This document shows positions 41,081-50,942 of a DNA stretch of 64,000 nucleotides, piece after piece; position 1 is the stretch's first letter; every line of letters starts with the position of its first letter. The stretch is from Microbacterium abyssi (GTDB lineage: Bacteria; Actinomycetota; Actinomycetes; Actinomycetales; Microbacteriaceae). The position numbers and the translations under genes were made by a program. The stretch is from assembly GCF_015277895.1 (NCBI RefSeq), contig NZ_CP063815.1, positions 2,294,001-2,358,000 of the forward strand, given 5' to 3'. The notes under the pieces were generated by a model. The model was given only the letters and a program-made list of their open reading frames with translations, did not search any database and was not told the DNA's origin.

Positions 41081-42247
41081 ATGACCAATCGCAAAGACAT
41101 GACGCTCACCTCCTCCGGCTACTACGTGAGCCAGGAGGCACCGATCGAGACGGGCAACCCTGTCGCGACCCCGCAGGCCTCGCCTCCGGACATCCTCCGC
41201 TGCGCCTACATGGAGCTCGTGGTCACCGATCTTGCGGCATCCCGCCAGTTCTACGTCGACATCCTCGGCCTGTACGTCACGGAAGAGGACGACGAGGCGA
41301 TCTACCTGCGCTCGACCGAGGAGTTCATCCACCACAACCTCGTGCTCCGCAAGGGTCCGGTCGCCGCCGTTGCCGCGTTCTCGTACCGCGTGCGCACGCC
41401 CGAGGATCTCGACCGCGCGGTCGAGTTCTACACCGAGCTCGGCAGCGACGTCCGTCGCAACGAGAACGGCTTCGTCAAGGGCATCGGCGATTCGGTGCGC
41501 GTGGTCGATCCGCTCGGATTCCCGTACGAATTCTTCTACCAGGCCGACCACGTCGAGCGGATGTCGTGGCGCTACGACCTGCACACCCCCGGGGAACTCG
41601 TCCGCCTCGATCACTTCAACCAGGTCACGCCCGACGTGCCGCGCGCCGTGAAGTACATGCAGGACCTCGGCTTCCGCGTCACCGAGGACATCCAGGACGA
41701 GGAGGGCACCGTCTACGCCGCCTGGATGCGCCGCAAGCCCACCGTGCACGACACGGCGATGACCGGCGGCGACGGCCCCCGCATGCATCACGTGTGCTTC
41801 GCGACCCACGAGAAGCACAACATCCTCGCGATCTGCGACAAGCTCGGGGCGCTCCGCCGCTCGGACGCGATCGAGCGCGGCCCCGGCCGTCACGGCGTCT
41901 CGAACGCGTTCTACCTGTACCTGCGCGACCCGGATGGTCACCGCGTCGAGGTGTACACGCAGGACTACTACACCGGCGACCCTGACAACCCCGTTGTCAC
42001 CTGGGACGTGCACGACAACCAGCGCCGCGACTGGTGGGGCAACCCCGTCGTGCCTTCCTGGTACACCGAGGCGTCGCTCGTGCTCGACCTCGACGGCAAC
42101 CCGCAGGCCGTCGTCGCGCGCACCGACGACAGCGAGATGGCCGTCACGATCGGCGCCGACGGATTCTCGTACACTCGCAGGGACGAGGGCGAGGAATCCA
42201 TGCCGGAGTACAAGCAGGGCGAGTACAAGCTGGGGCACCAGCTGTGA
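41081..42247 (+). CDS. hpaD: Homoprotocatechuate 2,3-dioxygenase (type I extradiol)
   Basis: The product has 388 residues. Metal ligands H178, H237 and E290 are spaced 59 and 53 residues, exactly as H155, H214 and E267 of the Brevibacterium fuscum enzyme. With the same offset of 23, the second-sphere residues N157, W192, H200, R243, H248, Y257, Y269 and D272 are all matched (N180, W215, H223, R266, H271, Y280, Y292, D295). It opens 3,4-dihydroxyphenylacetate between C2 and C3 using Fe(II) or Mn(II). The ATG follows AAGGA by eight bases. The stop overlaps the hydratase start (GTGA). Confidence 0.97.
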   Translation: MTNRKDMTLTSSGYYVSQEAPIETGNPVATPQASPPDILRCAYMELVVTDLAASRQFYVDILGLYVTEEDDEAIYLRSTEEFIHHNLVLRKGPVAAVAAFSYRVRTPEDLDRAVEFYTELGSDVRRNENGFVKGIGDSVRVVDPLGFPYEFFYQADHVERMSWRYDLHTPGELVRLDHFNQVTPDVPRAVKYMQDLGFRVTEDIQDEEGTVYAAWMRRKPTVHDTAMTGGDGPRMHHVCFATHEKHNILAICDKLGALRRSDAIERGPGRHGVSNAFYLYLRDPDGHRVEVYTQDYYTGDPDNPVVTWDVHDNQRRDWWGNPVVPSWYTEASLVLDLDGNPQAVVARTDDSEMAVTIGADGFSYTRRDEGEESMPEYKQGEYKLGHQL

Positions 42248-43032
42248 CACTGCCCGCCGAGGTGATCGAGCAGATCGCCGACGAACTCGCCGAGGCCGAC
42301 CGCACGCACGGCGTCGTCCCGCGGATCACGGCGCGCTACCCGGATGCCACGATCGAGGACTCCTATGCCATTCAGGGCATCTGGCGGGACAAGAACCTCG
42401 CCGCCGGCCGCACGCTGGTCGGTCGCAAGATCGGTCTGACCTCCAAGGCGATGCAGCAGGCGACCGGGATCACCGAGCCCGACTACGGGGTCATGTTCGA
42501 CGACACCGTGTACCCGTCGGGCTCGGAGATCCGCTTCGACGACTTCTCGAACGTGCGCATCGAGGTCGAACTCGCCTTCGTGCTCAAGGAGCCGCTGGAG
42601 GGTCCGGACTGCACGCTCGACGACGCTCTCGCCGCGATCGACTACGCGGTGCCGGCGCTCGAGGTGCTGAACTCGCACATCGAGCTCGAGGGCCGCACGA
42701 TCGTCGACACGATCAGCGACAACGCCGCGTACGGCGCCATGGTGCTCGGCGACGTGCGCCTGCGCCCCGACGAGATCGACCTGCGCTGGGTGCCCGGTGT
42801 GCTCTCTCGCAACGGCGAGATCGAGGAGACCGGCGTCGCCGCCGGCGTTCTCGGGCACCCGGCGACCGGGGTCGCGTGGCTCGCGAACAAGTTCCACCAG
42901 CACGGTGCACGGCTGGAGGCGGACGAGATCATCCTCGCCGGTTCCTTCACCCGCCCCATGTGGGTGCACAAGGGCGACGAGGTGCGCTGCGACTACCGGG
43001 AGATGGGAACCATCACATGCCGTTTCGTATAG
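42244..43032 (+). CDS. hpaH: 2-oxo-hept-3-ene-1,7-dioate hydratase
   Basis: The product has 262 residues, matching HpaH. Family features: DSYAIQGIWRDKNLAAGRTLVGRKIGLTSKAMQQATGITEPDYGVMFDD, then VRIEVELAFVLKEPL with metal-binding glutamates, and ALEVLNSHIE. It hydrates 2-oxohept-3-enedioate to 4-hydroxy-2-oxoheptanedioate. The start is GTG at 42244, overlapping the hpaD stop (GTGA); the end overlaps hpaI by 16 bases. Both overlaps show tight translational coupling. Confidence 0.95.
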   Translation: MTLPAEVIEQIADELAEADRTHGVVPRITARYPDATIEDSYAIQGIWRDKNLAAGRTLVGRKIGLTSKAMQQATGITEPDYGVMFDDTVYPSGSEIRFDDFSNVRIEVELAFVLKEPLEGPDCTLDDALAAIDYAVPALEVLNSHIELEGRTIVDTISDNAAYGAMVLGDVRLRPDEIDLRWVPGVLSRNGEIEETGVAAGVLGHPATGVAWLANKFHQHGARLEADEIILAGSFTRPMWVHKGDEVRCDYREMGTITCRFV

Positions 43033-43826
43033 AGCCCGCGCCGTCCTTCCGTGAGCGGCTCGCCGCCGCCGATCGTCCCCTCATCGGGGCCTGGATCTGC
43101 TCCGGCAGCCCGATCGCCGCCGAGATCGTCGCCGGTTCCGGCCTCGACTGGACGCTCATCGACGCCGAGCACAGCCCGATCGGCCTCGAGTCCATCCTCG
43201 CGCTTCTGCAGGCGGTCGCCCCGTACCCGATCACGCCCGTCGTCAGGGTCCCGTCCGCAGATGCGACTCTCATCAAGCAGGTGCTCGACGTCGGCGCGCA
43301 GAACCTGCTGGTGCCGATGGTCGACAGCGCCGCGGATGCCGCAGCCGCCGTCGCCGCGACCCGCTACCCGCCGCGCGGCATCCGAGGCGTCGGCAGCGCG
43401 CTCGCGCGCGCCGGGCAGTTCAACCGCATCGAGGACTACCTGCAGCGTGCCCACGAGATCACCTCGCTGAGCGTGCAGATCGAGACGGATGCCGCCGTGC
43501 AGAATGCCCGCGCGATCGCCGAGGTCGACGGGGTGGATGCCGTCTTCATCGGACCGAGTGACCTCGCCGCATCCATGGGGCTGCTCGGCCAGCAGGAGCA
43601 TCCCGACGTCGTCGCGGCCGTCGAGCACACCATCGCCGAGGTACGCGCCGCCGGAAAGCCCGTGGGCGTGAACGCCTTCACCCCGGCGACCGCACGTCGG
43701 TACACCGACGCCGGCGCATCGTTCGCGCTGGTCGCGGCCGACGTGTCGATCCTCGCGCGGGCGACCGAGAAGCTCGCCGCGGAGTGGATCCCCGACGCCG
43801 ACACGACTCAGCGCGCCGGCTACTGA
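43017..43826 (+). CDS. hpaI: 4-hydroxy-2-oxoheptanedioate aldolase
   Basis: The product has 269 residues of the HpcH/HpaI class II aldolase family: RPLIGAWICSGSPIAAEIVAGSGLDWTLIDAEHSPIGLE at the start (catalytic histidine in AEHSP), VPMVDSAADAAAAVAATRYPPRGIRGVG, VQIETDAAVQNARAIAEVDGVDAVFIGPSDLAASMG with the metal-binding glutamate/aspartate. It splits 4-hydroxy-2-oxoheptanedioate into pyruvate and succinate semialdehyde, the final step of this cluster. No succinate semialdehyde dehydrogenase is encoded here. The gene ends in a seven-base convergent overlap with the ROK gene. Confidence 0.95.
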   Translation: MPFRIEPAPSFRERLAAADRPLIGAWICSGSPIAAEIVAGSGLDWTLIDAEHSPIGLESILALLQAVAPYPITPVVRVPSADATLIKQVLDVGAQNLLVPMVDSAADAAAAVAATRYPPRGIRGVGSALARAGQFNRIEDYLQRAHEITSLSVQIETDAAVQNARAIAEVDGVDAVFIGPSDLAASMGLLGQQEHPDVVAAVEHTIAEVRAAGKPVGVNAFTPATARRYTDAGASFALVAADVSILARATEKLAAEWIPDADTTQRAGY

Positions 43827-44995
43827 GCAGCCACTCCCAGCGGGTCGGCGAGCAGCGCGGCGAACGCCGCCTCGGCCGCGCCGATGAGCAGGCGATCCTG
43901 GGCGAGCGCGGCCGACGTGATCTGCAGACCTTCGGCGGCGACCGCGAGCGAACGTCCGCGCACGTCGGCGTCGAAAGACTCCGGATCACGATCGCGCAGG
44001 ATGGCCAGGAAACCGCCGAGCACGATCATCGAGGGATTCAGCGCGTTCACCGCGTTGGCGACCGTCGCGGCGAGCACCCGTCGCTGCCGGACGACCTCCT
44101 CGTCCGCGGTCGGACCGGGGTCGGACGCAAGCGCGGCTGCCAGCGCAGCGTCGTCTCCGCCGACGAGCTGGGCGGCCGCCAGGAGCCGTGCGCGACTCAC
44201 CTCTTCCTCGAGCACCCCGTCATGCGTGCGCCGATGCGACTCGTTCGCGATGCCGGGCCGGGTCTGACCCCATTCCCCCGCATAACCGCCGGCGCCACGG
44301 ATCAGCATGCCATCGAGGATCAGACCGCCACCGATGCCGCTCGCGCCGCCATTGAGGTAGACCACATCCGCGTGCTCGCGGGCCGCGCCGAACAGGTGCT
44401 CGGCGCGGGCACCCAGAGACGCATCGTTGCCCACGGCGACCGGCATCCCGAGCGCCTCGGCGAGCGGTGTCGCGACGTCCTCGTCGCGCCAGTCGAGGTG
44501 CGGTGCGAGCCGCACGAGTCCATCGAATGCGCGCACGAGACCTGGGACCGCGACGCCGAGCCCAATGATGCGGCAGCCGGAGAGCTCGTCCTCCTGCCAC
44601 CGCCGCACGGTTCCGGCGACTGCGGCGACGGCATCCGCCGCGCTCGGCACCGCGGTGAGCTCGATGCGGGTGCGTGCCCGCAGTCCTCCCCCGAGGCTGA
44701 CCGCGCCGATCTCGATCGCATCGACCTCCGGGTTGACGCCGATCGCGACGACGTCCGTGTTGGCCGCGGCCACGGGGCTCGGACGTCCCACCCGCTTCGT
44801 GGGATCGGGCACCTGCTCCACGACGAGGCCGCGCTCGACGAGCGCGGTGACGAGGTCGGCGACCGTCGACCGGTTGAGGCCTGTCTCGGAGGTGATCAGA
44901 GACCGGGAACGCGGACCTTCGTGGTGGACCAGCCGCAGCACCTCGCCGAGGTTCGTTCGCCGCACCGCCTCGACTGCGGTCGCGTGTTCCTTCAT
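43820..44995 (-). CDS. ROK-family transcriptional regulator (xylose-repressor type)
   Basis: The product has 391 residues. The N-terminal winged HTH spans about 1-75 (NLGEVLRLVHHEGPRSRSLITSETGLNRSTVADLVTALVERGLV). The ROK sugar-kinase-like domain follows (GVAVPGLVRAFDGLVRLAPHLDW, GNDASLGARAEHLFG, VVYLNGGASGIGGGLILDG, AGEWGQTRPG). The ROK zinc motif is incomplete by eye. Such proteins repress xylose/xylan genes until sugar binds. It is the last gene of the leftward xylan operon, 37 bases after the GH43 gene. Its target may be the GTTGTG-CTT-CACAAC site before xylA. Confidence 0.9.
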   Translation of the reverse strand: MKEHATAVEAVRRTNLGEVLRLVHHEGPRSRSLITSETGLNRSTVADLVTALVERGLVVEQVPDPTKRVGRPSPVAAANTDVVAIGVNPEVDAIEIGAVSLGGGLRARTRIELTAVPSAADAVAAVAGTVRRWQEDELSGCRIIGLGVAVPGLVRAFDGLVRLAPHLDWRDEDVATPLAEALGMPVAVGNDASLGARAEHLFGAAREHADVVYLNGGASGIGGGLILDGMLIRGAGGYAGEWGQTRPGIANESHRRTHDGVLEEEVSRARLLAAAQLVGGDDAALAAALASDPGPTADEEVVRQRRVLAATVANAVNALNPSMIVLGGFLAILRDRDPESFDADVRGRSLAVAAEGLQITSAALAQDRLLIGAAEAAFAALLADPLGVAAQ

Positions 44996-45032
44996 CGATC
45001 GCTCATTCCTGTGGCCGGCGCTGCTGTTGCCC

Positions 45033-46610
45033 TCAGGTTATCGGCACCGCGACGGCATCGACGGGCGGCTCGTAGCGGAATGCTCCGATGCGAACACTGC
45101 CGCGCGGTCCCCGCCCGTGGGCCGTCGCGAAGACACCGAACCAGGTCCCGAGGAAGCCGCCTGTCGCTGCCGCATCCAGTTCGCGCGCGTCGACGGTCGC
45201 GATCACCGCGCCGTCGCCGATGAGGTCGTACGCGTAGCCGCGCGCACGCACGGCGAGAGGCACGGATGCCGCGTCGGCGAGCGCGCGCTCGGCGAGCACG
45301 GCCTCCCAGTCGTCGCGTCGGTGCATGGCTCGCAGCAGCAGCCCATCGCCGGTCTTCGTCACCTGCACGGCCGCGTGATCGCGCTCCGACTGCCGAACGA
45401 TGAGCCCTGCCGTCTCGCCGTCGGCGAGCGTCGACACGTCGAGCCGAGCCGTCGTGTCGACGTCGGCGTGCTGCTGACGGATGCCGAGGAAGGCCACGGT
45501 TTCGGCATCCGCCGGCGACGCGGTCCTCACCGGCAGAAGCCACGTGCCGTCGGCCTCGGCGGTCGCGATCTCCGCGGGCAGAACGCGCAGCGACGTCCAC
45601 CGCGGATCCCGGGCGTCGATCGCTCCCGACAGCCGCGCATCCGGCTGCCACGTGCCGCTCTCCGCGGCAGCATCCGCCCACGGGATCTCCAGCGCGTCGG
45701 GAAGCCGCCCGCGCCCTGGTGCGAAGACCGGCCAGCCATCCTCCCACGCCACCGGGCACAGGAACGTCTCCCGCCCGAGCGGATAGTGGTGGCCGTCGGC
45801 GGCGCGCATGGCGAGCATGACCGCGTACCAGGATCCGTCCGGGGCCTGGATCAGGTCGGCGTGGCCGGCGCCGATCACGCCGGCGCCGCGTCCGAGATGC
45901 CGGTGTGTGAACACGGGGTTGGTGCGGGCTCCTTCATACGGCCCGGTCACCGCATCGGCACGCGCCACGCTGACGGCATGATCCGCCTCGGTGCCTCCCT
46001 CGGCCGCGATCAGGTACCAGCGACTGCCGATCCGGTACAGGTGCGGCCCCTCGGCCCACACCACGCCGTTCACGGCGCCGCGCCAGATCACGTGCTCGGG
46101 CCCGACCAGCGCTCGCTCTGCGGGAGCGTACTCCCGCACCCAGACCTCGGTCTGGTCGCGCCAAGCGGGGTCACGCGCGAGCCGGGTGCCGTGCATCCAC
46201 ACGCGTCCTGACTCGTCGAAGGCCACGGAGGGATCGATCCCGTCGGCATCCAGCCAGATCGGGTCGCTCCACGGCCCCGCGGCATCCTCCGCCGTGATGA
46301 GGAAGTTGCCGCCGCGGGTGTCGTCGGACGGATCCACGAGCGTGCAGACGATCCAGAAGCGCTCCCCATCGTGCCGGATCGTCGGCGCGTACAGCCCGCC
46401 GGACGAGCGGATGCCGGCGAAATCCAGCATCTCGGCGCGGTCGATCGCGTGACCGATCGTCTCCCAGTGCACCAGGTCGCGCGACCGCATCACCGGGAGC
46501 CCCGGCAGGTATTCGAACGTGGAGGTGACGAGGTAATAGTCGTCACCGACCCGGCAGATCGAGGGGTCGGGGTGGCACCCGGGAAGGATCGGATTGGCAA
46601 CGGTGATCAT
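45033..46610 (-). CDS. GH43 beta-xylosidase / alpha-L-arabinofuranosidase
   Basis: The product has 525 residues. The five-bladed GH43 domain starts NPILPGCHPDPSICRVGDDYYLVTSTFEYLPGLPV, with the general base aspartate D15 in HPDPS. A second acidic residue lies in DGIDPSVAFDESGRVWMHGT, and the acid glutamate is in WAEGPHLYRIG. A C-terminal beta-sandwich (about 330-525) resembles the X19/concanavalin module of GH43 xylosidases. No signal peptide, so it acts inside the cell on imported xylo-oligosaccharides. The ATG overlaps the GH3 stop (ATGA). Confidence 0.92.
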   Translation of the reverse strand: MITVANPILPGCHPDPSICRVGDDYYLVTSTFEYLPGLPVMRSRDLVHWETIGHAIDRAEMLDFAGIRSSGGLYAPTIRHDGERFWIVCTLVDPSDDTRGGNFLITAEDAAGPWSDPIWLDADGIDPSVAFDESGRVWMHGTRLARDPAWRDQTEVWVREYAPAERALVGPEHVIWRGAVNGVVWAEGPHLYRIGSRWYLIAAEGGTEADHAVSVARADAVTGPYEGARTNPVFTHRHLGRGAGVIGAGHADLIQAPDGSWYAVMLAMRAADGHHYPLGRETFLCPVAWEDGWPVFAPGRGRLPDALEIPWADAAAESGTWQPDARLSGAIDARDPRWTSLRVLPAEIATAEADGTWLLPVRTASPADAETVAFLGIRQQHADVDTTARLDVSTLADGETAGLIVRQSERDHAAVQVTKTGDGLLLRAMHRRDDWEAVLAERALADAASVPLAVRARGYAYDLIGDGAVIATVDARELDAAATGGFLGTWFGVFATAHGRGPRGSVRIGAFRYEPPVDAVAVPIT

Positions 46611-49027
46611 CCGATCGCGACCTCGACCAGCCTCGGGTCGGCACCGGTCACCGGGTGCACGGCGCCGGTGAGGGTCAGCGTCGCGCTCCGCGTCGCCGTG
46701 CCCGGGATCTCGTGACGGTGACGCGCCCGGCTGTTCGAGATGACGCCGCCGGTGGCGGAATCGACCTGCGTCGCCTGAGGCGATGCACCGGCGTGCGACG
46801 CGACCCACACCTCGATGTCGCCGGGCTCGACGACCTTGATTCCGCGGCGATCCGTGAACGCCAGGCGCGTGGCGGGGACGTCGAAGCTGACCCGGCGGGA
46901 CTCCCCTGCGCCGAGCGAGACGCGCGCGTAGCCCAGCAGCTGCGCCACCGGACGCGTGACGGAGGCGACGAGGTCGCGGGCGTACAGCTGCACGACATCG
47001 GTCCCCTCGCGGTCGCCGGTGTTTGTCACTGCGACCGACGCGGTGAACCGCCCGTGCGTGGCGGTCTCGGCGTCCGCTGAGAACGCGTCGTACGAGAACT
47101 CGGTGTACGACAGCCCGAAGCCGAAAGGGCGCACGGGGGTCGGGTCGGTGGAGGTCACGTCCGACGGGCCGCCCAGGATCGGATGCAGGTAGCTGTAGGG
47201 CTGCGCGCCGGCCGACCGCGGCAGGCTGACCGGCAGCCGACCGGACGGTGACGCCGCCCCCGTCAGCACTGCGGCGATCGCACGCCCGCCCTCCTCACCC
47301 GGGAAGAACGCCTGCAGCACGCCCGCCGGCCGGTCGGACTGGGCACCGTCCAGCGCCCACCCGATCGCGTACGGCCGCCCGGTGAGCAAGACCATCACGA
47401 CCGGCGTTCCGGTGGCGACGAGACGTTCGACGAGCTCGCGCTGCACGCCGGGCAGCTCGAGCGATTCGACGTCGTTCCCCTCGCCGACGGTTCCGCGGCC
47501 GAAAAGGCCGGCCTGATCGCCGACCACGACGATCGCGACGTCGGCACCGGCCGCCAGCTCCACGGCCTCGGCGATGCCCGCACGGTCGTCGTCGTCCACC
47601 TCGCACCCGCGCGCGACGAGGATCTCTGCATCCGGCATGACCTCGGCGAGCGCCTCGCGCACCGTGGGGATCTCGAAGCCGATCTCGTGCTCGGGATGGT
47701 GCGCCAGCACGTGGTTGGCAAAGGAATAACAGCCCTGCAGCGCCTCGGCGCGATCGGCGTTCGGTCCGATGAGGGCGATCCGGCTCGTCCGGTCGCGCAA
47801 CGGCAGCGCGCCGTCGTTGGAGAGCAGCACGAGCGACTCCTCGGCCAGGCGCCGAGCGACCTCCCGGTGGCGCGGGCTGTCGAGGGCGATCTCCTGCGGC
47901 GGCTCCCCATCGAAGGCGTCCGGTTCGAGCAGACCGAGCTCCTCCTTCTGACGGAGAGCGCGGATCACGGCACGGTCCAGGTACGCCTCATCCAGCATCC
48001 CGAATCGCACGCGCTCCACGAGTGGTGCGAGATACGCATCGCCGGAGGGCAGCTCGACGTCGATGCCGGCCGTCAGCGCCAGTTGCGCCGCTTCACCGCG
48101 GTCGGCGGCGACCGCATGCATCGCCTCGAGGAACGCGACGGCGAAGTAGTCGGCGACGACCACCCCGTCGAAGCCGAGCTCCTCGCGCAGCAGACCGGTC
48201 AGGAGAGCGGGGTCGGATGCCACCGGCACGCCGTCGATCTCGGTGTAGCTGTTCATGACGCTCTTCACGCCGCCGTCGCGGATCGCCATCTCGAACGGCG
48301 GCACGAACACGTCGGCGACCTCTCGCGGGCCCGCCGAGACGGGCGCGTGGTTGCGACCGGAGCGCGAGCCCGAGTACCCGAGGAAGTGCTTCAGGGTGGC
48401 GTGCACGCCACTGGACTGCAGTCCCTGCACATAGGCGGTGCCCACCGTGCCGACCAGGTACGGGTCTTCCCCGATGCACTCGTCGACGCGGCCCCAGCGC
48501 GGGTCGCGCACGACGTCGAGCACGGGGGCGAGCCCCTGATGGATGCCGAGATCGCGCATAGACTCGCCGATCAGCGCGCCCATCTCGGCGACGAGATCCG
48601 GATCGAACGAGGCGCCCCACGCGAGCGGTGTGGGGAACGTGGCGGCCTTCCACGCAGCGAGGCCGGTGAGGCACTCCTCGTGGACGAGTGCCGGGATGCC
48701 GAGGCGGGTCTCGCGCTTCAGCCGACGCTGCTCCTCCCACAGCCAGGCCGCCCGCTCGGCGGGCTCCACCGGCCGGGTGCCGTAGACGCGGGTGTAGTGC
48801 CCGATGCCGTCCCTGGTGATCTCGGCGAGCGCTCCGCTGGCGCGCCCCATCTCGTTCTGCATGGGGGCGACGACGTCACCGCCCTGATCGAGCCAGTAGC
48901 CGACGAGCTGTGCAGCCTTCTCCTCGAGTGTCATGCGAGCCAGCAGCGCGCTCACCCGAGGGGACGCAGCGGGGAAGGCGGGGATGTCCGCGCTCATAGA
49001 TGTCTCCGGTGAGATGGTGGTGCTCAC
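46607..49027 (-). CDS. GH3 beta-xylosidase / beta-glucosidase
   Basis: The product has about 806 residues in GH3 layout: an N-terminal TIM barrel with the nucleophile aspartate in FDGVVVADYFAVAFLE, KHFLGYSGSRSGRNHAPVS, a C-terminal sandwich (SLVLLSNDGALPL, GNDVESLELPG) and a fibronectin-III-like tail (FGFGLSYTEFSYD onward). No signal peptide, so it is cytoplasmic. Its neighbours make xylo-oligosaccharides the likely substrate. The start may be GTG 49027 (GAGGA upstream) or ATG 48997 (GGAG upstream). It is coupled to GH43 at its end. Confidence 0.92.
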   Translation of the reverse strand: MSTTISPETSMSADIPAFPAASPRVSALLARMTLEEKAAQLVGYWLDQGGDVVAPMQNEMGRASGALAEITRDGIGHYTRVYGTRPVEPAERAAWLWEEQRRLKRETRLGIPALVHEECLTGLAAWKAATFPTPLAWGASFDPDLVAEMGALIGESMRDLGIHQGLAPVLDVVRDPRWGRVDECIGEDPYLVGTVGTAYVQGLQSSGVHATLKHFLGYSGSRSGRNHAPVSAGPREVADVFVPPFEMAIRDGGVKSVMNSYTEIDGVPVASDPALLTGLLREELGFDGVVVADYFAVAFLEAMHAVAADRGEAAQLALTAGIDVELPSGDAYLAPLVERVRFGMLDEAYLDRAVIRALRQKEELGLLEPDAFDGEPPQEIALDSPRHREVARRLAEESLVLLSNDGALPLRDRTSRIALIGPNADRAEALQGCYSFANHVLAHHPEHEIGFEIPTVREALAEVMPDAEILVARGCEVDDDDRAGIAEAVELAAGADVAIVVVGDQAGLFGRGTVGEGNDVESLELPGVQRELVERLVATGTPVVMVLLTGRPYAIGWALDGAQSDRPAGVLQAFFPGEEGGRAIAAVLTGAASPSGRLPVSLPRSAGAQPYSYLHPILGGPSDVTSTDPTPVRPFGFGLSYTEFSYDAFSADAETATHGRFTASVAVTNTGDREGTDVVQLYARDLVASVTRPVAQLLGYARVSLGAGESRRVSFDVPATRLAFTDRRGIKVVEPGDIEVWVASHAGASPQATQVDSATGGVISNSRARHRHEIPGTATRSATLTLTGAVHPVTGADPRLVEVAIG

Positions 49028-49036
49028 GACTGGTCC

Positions 49037-49927
49037 TCAGCCCTTCACTGCGCCGGTGAGCCCACCGACGATCCGACGTTCGAACAGGCTGAAGAACAGC
49101 AGCGCCGGCAGCATCGACAGCGACGTGTACGCGAGCACGCGCGCCGTGTCGACCGAGTACTGCGATGCGAAGTTCTGCACGCCCAGCGGCAGTGTGAACA
49201 GCCCTGGGTCGCCGAGGATGAACAGCGGCAGCATGTACCCGTTCCACGAGCCGACGAAGGCCAGGATGCCGACGGTGATGACCCCCGGAAGGCTCAGCGG
49301 GATCACCATCCGCCAGAAGAATCCGAGACGGGAGGCGCCGTCGATGGCCGCGGCCTCTTCGAGCTCCTTCGGGATGGCCCTCAGGAACGGTACGAGGATG
49401 ATGATCGTCGTCGGCAGCGCGAACGCGATCTGCGGCAGGATGATGCCCGCCAGGCTGTTGACCAGCCCGAGATTGCGGATCAGCAGGTACAGCGGTGTGA
49501 TCGCGACCGTGATGGGGAACATCAGGCCTGCCGCGAACAGCGAGTACATCACCGAGCGTCCGCCGAAGTCGTAGCGCGCGATCACGTAGCTCGCCATGAC
49601 GCCCAGCAGCACGGCCCCGAGGGTCGTGCCGACGGCGGCGATCGTGGAGTTGACCATCGCGGTCCAGAACTCCGAGCTCACCAGCACGCTGCCGTAGTTG
49701 GCCAGCTCCCACGGGTCCGGCCAGCCGGACGGGTCGAGCGTGATCTGGGAGTTGGTGCGGAACCCGCCGACGATGATGTACAGCACGGGGGTGATGCAGA
49801 TCGTGATCAGCACGACCGCGATGAGATAGACGCCAGGGCTCCCCCAGCGCACCTTCGGCGACCTCCGGCGGCCGCCGGAGCCCACCGGCTGGACGAGCGC
49901 CGTGGTGCTGAGACTGTCGGTCGTCAC
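49037..49927 (-). CDS. Xylo-oligosaccharide ABC importer permease (MalG-like)
   Basis: The product has 296 residues with six helices, preceded by a basic cytoplasmic segment (GSGGRRRSPKVRW). The EAA loop reads KELEEAAAIDGASRLGFFWRMVIPLSLP, and the C-terminus FERRIVGGLTGAVKG is typical. The start is GTG at 49927, overlapping the upstream permease stop (GTGA). It is the second permease of the xylan-locus importer. Confidence 0.92.
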   Translation of the reverse strand: MTTDSLSTTALVQPVGSGGRRRSPKVRWGSPGVYLIAVVLITICITPVLYIIVGGFRTNSQITLDPSGWPDPWELANYGSVLVSSEFWTAMVNSTIAAVGTTLGAVLLGVMASYVIARYDFGGRSVMYSLFAAGLMFPITVAITPLYLLIRNLGLVNSLAGIILPQIAFALPTTIIILVPFLRAIPKELEEAAAIDGASRLGFFWRMVIPLSLPGVITVGILAFVGSWNGYMLPLFILGDPGLFTLPLGVQNFASQYSVDTARVLAYTSLSMLPALLFFSLFERRIVGGLTGAVKG

Positions 49928-50934
49928 TTGCGCTTCCTTCCGCTTGCCCCTGTCACGGCGCCCTCGGTGTCGCGTCGCAGCACGAAGCGCTGGTACACGA
50001 GAGCGATGACCAGGGAGATGAGGAACAGCATCACGGCGACCGCGTTGCCGTAGCCGTAGTTCCCCGCGAGATGCCCGTTCTGATACATGTACGTGGCCAT
50101 CGTCGAGGTGCCGGCCGTGGCGGCGATGTACTGGCCCCAGACGATGTTCACCAGGTCGAACAGCTGCAGCGATCCGATGATCGACAGGAACGCCCAGATC
50201 CGTATGGTCGGGCCCAGCAATGGCAGCGTGATGTTCCACTGGATCTTCCAGAACCCGGCGCCGTCGATCGCGGCGGCCTCGTAGAGCTCCTCCGGGATCG
50301 ACTGCATGCCCGCGAGCATGAGGATGACGGCGAAGCCGATGTACTTCCAGGTGATGATCACCATCAGCGTCCACATCGCGATGGACGGATCCGCCAGCCA
50401 GGATTGCTGCAACGCGCCGAGGCCCCACTTCTCCAGCAGGGAGTTCAGCGCTCCGGCATCCTGCATCATCAGGCTCCACCCGGTGCCGACGATGACCTCC
50501 GAGATCACGTACGGCATGAAGATCAGCACGCGGATCAGCGAACGGCCGCGGATCTTCTGGTTCAGCAGCAGCGCGAACAGGATCGCGACCGGGCCCTGCA
50601 TGACCAGCGAGAGCACCACGATCGTGAAGTTGTGCAGCACGGCGTCCCGGAAGGTCTCGTCGCGCCACATCAGGATGTAGTTGTCGAGCCCCACGAAGTC
50701 GGTCGGCCATCCGAAGCCGTTCCATTTGAAGAAGCCGTAGAACGCCGCCATCATCACCGGGAAGATGACGAAGCCGACGAAGACGAGCAGCGCGGGACCA
50801 GAGAGCAGCACGATCTCGCCGCGCTTGCGCCAGTCGGGGCGCCTGCGCCGGCGCACCGGGGCCGGCGTCACGCCGGCCCCGGTGCTTACGGTGCTCTCAG
50901 GCACGGCATCCGCCATCACCTGGGTATCGATCAT
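49924..50934 (-). CDS. Xylo-oligosaccharide ABC importer permease (MalF-like)
   Basis: The product has 336 residues. A long basic N-terminus (PAPVRRRRRPDWRKRGEIVLL) is followed by six membrane helices, and the EAA loop reads ELYEAAAIDGAGFWKIQWNITLPLLGP. The ATG at 50934 lies nine bases after the binding-protein stop, with only a weak ribosome site. No ATPase is encoded with it. Confidence 0.92.
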   Translation of the reverse strand: MIDTQVMADAVPESTVSTGAGVTPAPVRRRRRPDWRKRGEIVLLSGPALLVFVGFVIFPVMMAAFYGFFKWNGFGWPTDFVGLDNYILMWRDETFRDAVLHNFTIVVLSLVMQGPVAILFALLLNQKIRGRSLIRVLIFMPYVISEVIVGTGWSLMMQDAGALNSLLEKWGLGALQQSWLADPSIAMWTLMVIITWKYIGFAVILMLAGMQSIPEELYEAAAIDGAGFWKIQWNITLPLLGPTIRIWAFLSIIGSLQLFDLVNIVWGQYIAATAGTSTMATYMYQNGHLAGNYGYGNAVAVMLFLISLVIALVYQRFVLRRDTEGAVTGASGRKRK

Positions 50935-50942
50935 CGCCCGGC